From Methylococcales bacterium (GTDB lineage Bacteria > Pseudomonadota > Gammaproteobacteria > Methylococcales > Methylomonadaceae): a stretch of 33,108 nt of DNA. Both the position numbers and the translations under genes were made by a program. The stretch covers positions 1 through 33,108 of the forward strand of contig QVQD01000201.1 in NCBI GenBank assembly GCA_003584875.1, given 5' to 3'. The notes under the pieces are model-generated. The model did not search any database. It was not told the origin of the DNA and was given only the letters and a program-made list of their open reading frames with translations. Positions 27,813-33,108 of the stretch are shown here, in pieces (positions within the stretch are counted from its first letter, which is position 1; each line of letters begins with the position of its first letter).

Positions 27813-28913
27813 CTAAAGCGTCATAGGCATAACAATAAATTTATAAGCACAGAGTTCTGATTCATCAATAAAACAACTACTACCATTAGTTGCTAAAGTT
27901 AAAACGGCTAATTCAGAATCTAAATTAGTAACTGCATCTAATAAATACTGAGAATTAAAGCCTATGGAAATAGAAGGTCCCATGTACTCAATGCCGATTT
28001 CTTCTTCAGCTTCGTCGTGCTCCGGATTATGGGCACTAATTCTTAAGCTATTATCATTAATCTCAAAAGTAATACCCTTAATTTTTTCATTCGATAAAAT
28101 AGCTACACGCGTTAAAGCTTCTTTTAAAGCGAGCTTTTGTATATGAATTGGACTATTGAATTCTTGCTTAAAAACCCTACCAAAATCTGGGTATTTTGAA
28201 TCAACTAATTTAGCAGAAAAAATTAACTTATTGATAATAATACGTATATTGTTCGTAGAAAAATTAACCTGCAATTCCAACTCAGGATCATCTAATAAAC
28301 GACTCAGTTCGATTGCCCCTTTTCTAGGAACAATTATTCGAGCTTCATACCCTGTTTCTTGATCTAAATCATCTTCATAAATAGAAAGACGATGGCCATC
28401 TGATGCCACTAATTTAATCTTATTATTACTTATATTAAGCATTAATCCGTTTAAATAATAACGAACATCCTGATTTGCCATACTAAATAGAGTTTTATCT
28501 AGCGATTTTTTTAACTTCCCCGCATTAATAAAAAAAGAATGGCTTAACTCTGTCTCAGAAAATTCAGGATAATTATCCGCTGATAAACAATTTAAAGAAA
28601 AACGACTGCGATTAGATGAAATTTTTACTTTATCACTTTGCAGTTCAAATTTAATTTCTGCTCCATTAGGCAATAATCTACAAATATCTAAAAATTTTCG
28701 TGCAGGTACAGTAATTGTTCCAGGGATTGCTGAATTTGCAGGAATGTTAGCGATAATCTGTATTTCAAGATCAGTGCCTGTTAAACATATAGAGTCTTCT
28801 TGTACAACTAATAAAACATTAGAAAGTATAGGCATGGTTTGCCTTTTTTCAATAACGCTTACTATTTGTTGCAAGGGTGTTAATAGATCTTCTCTATTAA
28901 TTATAAATTTCAT
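27813..28913 (-). CDS. dnaN: DNA polymerase III beta subunit (sliding clamp)
   Basis: A 366-residue clamp, the same length as in E. coli, with three clamp domains (about 1-120, 128-240, 245-366). It forms the ring that holds polymerase III on DNA. Seen: MKFIINREDLLTPLQQIVSVIEKRQTMPILSN at the start (given here only in part by its conserved L-x-P-L and TMPILSN), SDGHRLS near 174, and the C-terminal MPMTL hook next to the peptide-binding pocket. It is the first gene leftward from the putative origin; dnaA, normally upstream of it, is missing here. Confidence 0.97.
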   Translation of the reverse strand: MKFIINREDLLTPLQQIVSVIEKRQTMPILSNVLLVVQEDSICLTGTDLEIQIIANIPANSAIPGTITVPARKFLDICRLLPNGAEIKFELQSDKVKISSNRSRFSLNCLSADNYPEFSETELSHSFFINAGKLKKSLDKTLFSMANQDVRYYLNGLMLNISNNKIKLVASDGHRLSIYEDDLDQETGYEARIIVPRKGAIELSRLLDDPELELQVNFSTNNIRIIINKLIFSAKLVDSKYPDFGRVFKQEFNSPIHIQKLALKEALTRVAILSNEKIKGITFEINDNSLRISAHNPEHDEAEEEIGIEYMGPSISIGFNSQYLLDAVTNLDSELAVLTLATNGSSCFIDESELCAYKFIVMPMTL

Positions 28914-29175
28914 TTATTTTAAATTGGGAGAATAAGCTAATTAAACAAAGCCAAAAACTAGTCATTATATTGGCCTAACAATGATTATGTTCCATGATTA
29001 TATAGTCGTCGAAGCCCATACGCTAGTATTTTGTCCAATAAAACAATTTGTTAAATGAATATCTATTTAAAAAACAAGGACTCAAAAAGCGAGTTAGGGT
29101 CTGACTATTGAATTAATCGTAATATAATATAAGTTATTTTTTTAAAAGATTATTACTATTAACAAGGCAATTAAC

Positions 29176-29184
29176 TGTGGATAA
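29176..29184 (-). promoter_or_regulatory. DnaA box
   Basis: TGTGGATAA, the exact complement of the consensus TTATCCACA. Confidence 0.7.
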
Positions 29185-29253
29185 CTAGTGGCAGGCTATT
29201 AAAATTAAACCTTAGCGGCTATTTTAAAGCTGTGTTTTTATACCCCTGTAATC

Positions 29254-29262
29254 TGTGGATAA
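29254..29262 (-). promoter_or_regulatory. DnaA box
   Basis: TGTGGATAA, a second exact match in the same orientation, 78 bases from the first. Confidence 0.7.
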
Positions 29263-29480
29263 AAGTTTTCAAAAATTTTATATTCAGCTTGATAGCAAGT
29301 TAATCACAGATTTAGTAACAGAGAATCTAACTGCATAACTAAAATAACAATCATATTTGTAATGTTATCTTGGGTGGTTTATTAACTTAAAAGTGATTTT
29401 TAATAGGGTTTGAATGGATAAACAAGGCATTATGTTGGATAATGCGCTCAATATTTATCCGATAACTAAGCAGTGAATAA

Positions 29481-31241
29481 ATGAAACAAAAAATAGAGGG
29501 TTTACTCATCCAAGCTGTTGAAACACTTATAGCTGAGGGTGTGTTAAATTTAGATACTCCACCCGTGATAATGATTGAACGTACTCGTGATGCTCAACAT
29601 GGTGATTTTGCATCAAATTTAGCTTTAGTATTAGCAAAGCCAGCAAAGTTAAATCCTCGTCAATTAGCAGAAAAAATCATCGCAGCATTACCTACAAATG
29701 ATGCCATTACCAAAATAGAATTAGCGGGCCCTGGCTTCATTAATTTCTTTGTTAATCCAAATACCCAATTTGGTGTGATTAAAAAAATTCATGAGCTTGG
29801 CAATTCCTTTGGTTTAAGTACAAAGGGTGTTGGTAAGAAAATTCAGGTTGAATTTGTATCCGCTAATCCTACTGGACCGCTTCATGTTGGTCATGGTCGA
29901 GGAGCCGCTTATGGTTCTGCAGTGTCAGACTTATTAGAAGCAGTGGGTTTTGAAGTACATCGTGAATATTATGTAAATGATGCGGGTCGACAAATGGATA
30001 TATTGGCCACTAGTATATGGTTAAGATATTTAGAAGTTTGTGGAGAACTCGTTACTTTTCCAAGCAATGCTTATCGTGGTGATTATGCACGTAATATTGC
30101 CTCAGATATTGTTAATAACGATAAAGACAAATATCGTAGATCCATAGAAGTCGTGTTCGAACAAATTCCTGCCGATGAACCTCAAGGTGGCGATAAAGAT
30201 GAACATATCGACGCTTTGATTGCTAAGATGAAAAGCTTGTTAGGTCCCTCATTATATAGAGAGTTTTTTCAGATTGGTTTAGAGACTATTTTAGAAGATA
30301 TCAAAGCAGATTTGATTGAATTTGGTGTCGATTATCAACAATGGTTTTCAGAACGTCAGCTTATGGATGATAGTTCAGTAGAAAATGCTCTAGAACGTTT
30401 GCGAATTGGCAATTATCTTTATGAGCAAGAGGGGGCGACTTGGTTTGCTTCTAGTCAATTAGGTGATGAAAAAGATCGTGTGGTCATTAGAGAGAATGGG
30501 CAATACACCTATTTTGCTTCTGATATTGCTTACCACATGAATAAACTAGATAGAGGTTTTGACCAAATTATCGATATTTGGGGAGCTGATCATCATGGTT
30601 ATGTGCCTAGAGTAAAAGCGGCGATTGAAGCACTCGGTGCTGATGAATCTAAATTAAATGTGCTATTGGTTCAATTTGCTGTGCTTTACCGAGGTGAAGA
30701 ACGTGTTCAAATGTCCACTCGTTCTGGAGAATTTGTTACCTTAAGACAATTGCGAGCTGAAGTCGGTAAGGATGCCGCTAGATTCTTTTATTTAATGCGT
30801 CGCTCAGAACAACACATGGATTTTGATTTAAAATTAGCGACCTCAAAATCTAACGATAACCCCGTTTTTTACGTTCAATACGCTCACGCACGCGTTTGTA
30901 GTGTATTACGTCAATTAGATGAAAAAGGCTGGCAAAGAAATTTAGTGTTAGGTTTAGAGAATTTAGAAAAACTAACAGAAGAACATGAAAGCTCATTATT
31001 AGTCGTATTGGCACGATATCCTGAAGTACTAGAACGTGCAGCTCTGCAATATGAACCGCATCAATTAGTTATTTATTTACGCGAATTAGCACATGATTTT
31101 CACACTTATTACAATGCTCATCAATTTTTGGTTGATGACGAAGTGATCCGTAATGCCCGTCTAAGCTTGATTTGTGCAGTAAAGCAGGTCTTGTCTAATG
31201 GACTAGGTTTATTAAGTATTAACGCACCCGAATCCATGTAA
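29481..31241 (+). CDS. argS: Arginyl-tRNA synthetase
   Basis: A 586-residue class I synthetase that charges tRNA-Arg. Seen: an N-terminal ArgRS-specific domain (1-90), the HIGH-type motif HVGH (135-138) within [30 protein letters not shown], the [11 protein letters not shown] loop (411-421) in the place of KMSKS (a degenerate form usual in ArgRS), and the C-terminal anticodon-binding DALR domain (about 465-586). Length is normal. It overlaps the next gene by one base (TAATG). Confidence 0.97.
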   Translation: MKQKIEGLLIQAVETLIAEGVLNLDTPPVIMIERTRDAQHGDFASNLALVLAKPAKLNPRQLAEKIIAALPTNDAITKIELAGPGFINFFVNPNTQFGVIKKIHELGNSFGLSTKGVGKKIQVEFVSANPTGPLHVGHGRGAAYGSAVSDLLEAVGFEVHREYYVNDAGRQMDILATSIWLRYLEVCGELVTFPSNAYRGDYARNIASDIVNNDKDKYRRSIEVVFEQIPADEPQGGDKDEHIDALIAKMKSLLGPSLYREFFQIGLETILEDIKADLIEFGVDYQQWFSERQLMDDSSVENALERLRIGNYLYEQEGATWFASSQLGDEKDRVVIRENGQYTYFASDIAYHMNKLDRGFDQIIDIWGADHHGYVPRVKAAIEALGADESKLNVLLVQFAVLYRGEERVQMSTRSGEFVTLRQLRAEVGKDAARFFYLMRRSEQHMDFDLKLATSKSNDNPVFYVQYAHARVCSVLRQLDEKGWQRNLVLGLENLEKLTEEHESSLLVVLARYPEVLERAALQYEPHQLVIYLRELAHDFHTYYNAHQFLVDDEVIRNARLSLICAVKQVLSNGLGLLSINAPESM

Positions 31242-31852
31242 TGACTAGAGATTATAAACCAAGGCCTGTTAAAGGAAAATTTGCTAAGCAGCAAAGACAT
31301 CATAATGATGAACGCTCCAAAGTAAGTGTGTGGAGGTGGATGTTAATTACCGCCATCATTATTTCATTTGTGGTATTTTTGGTTTATATAAGTACTCGTC
31401 ATAAAGAAACTATTCCAACGGCTGTAGAAGTCCCAGCCAATAAAACACTTGCAGAAAATTCAGTAGCCATTAAAGAAGAGAAAAAGCCTGAAGTAAAACA
31501 AACCCCTCAACCTCCTCAATTTGATTTTTATACCATCTTGCCAGAAAAAGAAGTGGTTGTTCCTGAATATGAAATCAAAACCAGAACTCGGGAAGAGCAT
31601 GTAGGTAAAGCCAAAGAGGCTCATTATATTTTGCAAGTAGGCTCTTTTAAAACCTACAAAGAAGCCGAAACCTTAAAAACTAAATTAGCCAGTATGGGAA
31701 TGGAATCAACCATACAGAAACAAAAAATAGGCATCATCAGTTGGTATCGAGTAAAAATGGGACCTTATACTCAAATGCCCAGTATTAATACCATCAGAGG
31801 AAGACTCAGACAAAATGGCATTGATGTCATTATTACTGAGACAGGTGAATAG
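31241..31852 (+). CDS. SPOR-domain cell-division protein (FtsN-like)
   Basis: A 203-residue bitopic membrane protein: a basic cytoplasmic N-terminus (1-32), one membrane span (33-50), a charged, Pro-rich periplasmic linker (about 52-125) and a SPOR domain (about 127-202; YILQVGSFKTYKEAETLKTKL ... WYRVKMGPY). SPOR domains bind denuded peptidoglycan at the division site, and this layout is that of FtsN-like proteins. It overlaps argS by one base. In Pseudomonas the same argS-SPOR pair is followed by hslVU, which is absent here. Confidence 0.9.
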   Translation: MTRDYKPRPVKGKFAKQQRHHNDERSKVSVWRWMLITAIIISFVVFLVYISTRHKETIPTAVEVPANKTLAENSVAIKEEKKPEVKQTPQPPQFDFYTILPEKEVVVPEYEIKTRTREEHVGKAKEAHYILQVGSFKTYKEAETLKTKLASMGMESTIQKQKIGIISWYRVKMGPYTQMPSINTIRGRLRQNGIDVIITETGE

Positions 31853-32014
31853 GTATTATTAATTAGAGGTCTCATAAGTCCTCGCAGTGTTAATCGATTA
31901 TGCATGCCTCGTGTTTGATAACTCCCTCAGTTCCCCTTTTCCAAAGGCATAGGTATCTTCACAAATAATGGTTAGCATTCCCACGAGCGAACGATAACAT
32001 TGTGGTTAAGATCG

Positions 32015-32078
32015 TAGGGGCGACAGATTCGCCCAGTACATTAGTATGATTTTACGTGGCGAATTTGTCGCCCCTACA
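32015..32078. repeat. 64-bp palindromic repeat, copy 1 of 3
   Basis: Arms GTAGGGGCGACAGATTCGCC and its near-complement (one mismatch in 20) around a 24-base loop. This copy opens a compound array with periods of 188 and 199 bases. The stretch 31853-32014 before it holds a decayed fragment resembling the MITE interior near 31921-31950 but no gene. Confidence 0.85.
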
Positions 32079-32202
32079 TTTTAATTTCCGCAGTAGGTGA
32101 TTTTGTCGAGTTACACTAACTTTAGCCTGTCCTATGTGTTCTTTGGATTTAATCTCCAAGCGAGGCGGGGGTTTATAACCCCGACCGGCATTAATTTTAA
32201 TT

Positions 32203-32266
32203 GTAGGGGCGACAGATTCGCCCAGTATATTAGTATGATTTTACGTGGCGAATTTGTCGCCCCTAC
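32203..32266. repeat. 64-bp palindromic repeat, copy 2 of 3
   Basis: Almost identical to copy 1 (one base differs, CAGTATAT for CAGTACAT). The DNA between copies also repeats: ACACTAACTTTAGCC, CCAAGCGAG and GGGTTTATAACCC each recur after copies 1 and 2. Confidence 0.85.
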
Positions 32267-32401
32267 AGTTTAATTTCTGCTGTAGGTGATATTGTCAGTT
32301 ACACTAACTTTAGCCCGTCCTTCCAAGCGAGACTTGGGTTTATAACCCTGTCTCAAACGTTTCGGTCGGTGTTGCAAACCCCGACCGGCTTTATATTAAT
32401 T

Positions 32402-32465
32402 GTAGGGGCGACAGTTTCGCCCAATACATTAGTATGATTTTACGTGGCAAATTTGTCGCCCCTAC
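32402..32465. repeat. 64-bp palindromic repeat, copy 3 of 3
   Basis: Third copy with a few changes (AGTTTCGCCCAA on the left, GGCAAATT on the right). It is preceded by CCCCGACCGGC, as copy 2 is, and is followed directly by a short open frame that may be the tail of a broken gene. Confidence 0.85.
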
Positions 32466-32582
32466 AGAATAAAGCCAGTAGCCAAACAATTAGCAAATGT
32501 GACGGGTGTACATTTATTGCATTATTCAGAGCTAAGAAAATTTAATCAAAAAATATACCAGCCTAATGGCTGTATAAAATAA
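32466..32582 (+). pseudogene. Possible gene tail cut by repeat copy 3
   Basis: From the end of repeat copy 3 a frame stays open for 38 codons, including KPVAKQLANVTGVHLLHYSE and ending NGCIK before TAA at 32580-32582. The composition looks protein-like, but the stretch is short enough to be chance. I do not recognise the family. If real, its 5' part was replaced by the repeat array. Confidence 0.25.
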
Positions 32583-32684
32583 AATGATGACTGGAACATT
32601 GTTAATACCACCGTTTAGCTATCGGTACCTCTATAACTCAAGCGGCTTGCATATATTGGCTAGTGCTGTTGTCTTAGTTGGTTT

Positions 32685-32713
32685 TTGAGTGAACTTTGCT
32701 TGTTTGGTATGAT
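32685..32713 (+). promoter_or_regulatory. Sigma-70 promoter candidate for hsdM
   Basis: TTGAGT (32685-32690), a 17-base spacer and TATGAT (32708-32713), about 75 bases upstream of the hsdM start. Confidence 0.45.
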
Positions 32714-32788
32714 GGAATAGCAAACAAATACTATAAAGTCATCCTTGAATAATCATAAATGGCATAAATGAATTAAAGGGAACAGCAT

Positions 32789-33108
32789 ATGGCTGAGAAG
32801 CAAACCAAAAAGAAAGTCCTTAAAATAAAAAGCATAGAAGAAACGCTTTGGGAATCAGCCAATAAACTACGCGGTAGCGTAGAACCCGCCGAATACAAAC
32901 ACGTGGTACTCGGACTTATCTTTTTAAAATTTGCCAGTGATAAGTTTGAAGAACACCGCCAAATACTCATAGCTAAAGGCCAAGAAAAGTATATTGAAAT
33001 GCCTGACTTTTATGGCATGGCTAATGTGTTTTATCTGGATGACATCAGTCGCTGGAGCTACATCATTCAAAACGCCAAGCAAAATGATATTGCTTTAAAG
33101 ATTGATAC
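32789..33108 (+). CDS. hsdM: Type I restriction-modification DNA methyltransferase subunit (partial)
   Basis: The first 106 residues of an HsdM-type adenine methyltransferase; the gene runs off the window. The visible part is the HsdM N-terminal helical domain: SIEETLWESANKLRGSVEPA, EYKHVVLGLIFLKFASDKFEE, and a second helix after the MPDFYGMANVFYLDDISRW segment. The methyltransferase motifs (N-P-P-F/Y) would follow beyond the edge, as would hsdS and hsdR. AAAGGGA lies 8 bases before the ATG. The complete system would methylate and guard host DNA and cut unmodified DNA. Confidence 0.93.
   Translation, partial: MAEKQTKKKVLKIKSIEETLWESANKLRGSVEPAEYKHVVLGLIFLKFASDKFEEHRQILIAKGQEKYIEMPDFYGMANVFYLDDISRWSYIIQNAKQNDIALKID

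Larger units (their letters stand above)
28936..29480. other. Putative chromosomal replication origin (oriC)
   Basis: A gene-free, AT-rich 545-base stretch between divergent dnaN and argS. It holds two perfect DnaA boxes (29176-29184 and 29254-29262), weaker matches such as TTAATCACA at 29300, and a very AT-rich block at about 29110-29160 that could unwind first. dnaN, recF and gyrB are adjacent, parS sites are about 3 kb away, and almost all genes on both sides point away from it. The promoters of dnaN and argS must also be here. Confidence 0.7.

Noticed and set aside
31921-31950. Third MITE copy
   Set aside because: Only a short, degraded stretch resembles the MITE interior; neither inverted end is present.
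32015-32465. CRISPR array
   Set aside because: The three repeats are 64-bp palindromes spaced 188-199 bases apart, the spacers are themselves repeats and no cas gene is present.

Overview
The window looks like chromosomal DNA of a low-GC gammaproteobacterium. Supports are the gene order tolB-pal-cpoB-queE-queC-tRNA-Lys (the Pseudomonas-type arrangement), an 804-residue GyrB, argS followed by a SPOR-domain gene, and many small palindromic repeats. A Methylococcales methanotroph would fit the repeat-rich, AT-rich character, but no methane-oxidation gene is present, so that placement is only a guess.

Left edge (1-6.0 kb): an accessory region. A large nuclease-helicase fusion (RecB-like nuclease, DEDD exonuclease, SF1 helicase) overlaps by 4 bp an AT-rich gene that runs off the window and may be a McrB-type AAA+ protein; together they are the best candidate for an uncharacterised defence pair. 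A REP-like palindrome, a leucine-rich-variant repeat protein and a small HTH gene broken by a 169-bp MITE follow. At 6.2-7.0 kb lies a CobB-type sirtuin.

7.16-9.02 kb: a mini-island bounded by 115-bp direct repeats that contain the 3' part of the tRNA-Lys gene and its terminator. It carries a Phd/PIN toxin-antitoxin pair with a palindromic operator and phage-like gene remnants, but no integrase.

9.1-23.4 kb, mostly minus strand: queC, queE (preQ0 synthesis), cpoB, pal, tolB (Tol-Pal envelope system, without tolQRA), an unknown membrane protein, cpdA, argA, a second MITE nested in another repeat, ilvD, an SH3 envelope protein, argF, argD, grxD (+), hemJ and lgt.

23.4-29.5 kb: the replication locus gyrB, recF, (CYTH, CDGSH), dnaN, with two parS-like sites at the recF-gyrB junction and an AT-rich intergenic region with two perfect DnaA boxes. 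Genes point away from this region on both sides, as expected for oriC. dnaA is not next to dnaN.

29.5 kb to the right edge: argS and a SPOR-domain protein (+), then nearly 1 kb of repeats including three near-identical 64-bp palindromes, then the start of a type I restriction-modification hsdM gene that runs off the window. No rRNA, CRISPR array or intact insertion sequence was seen.
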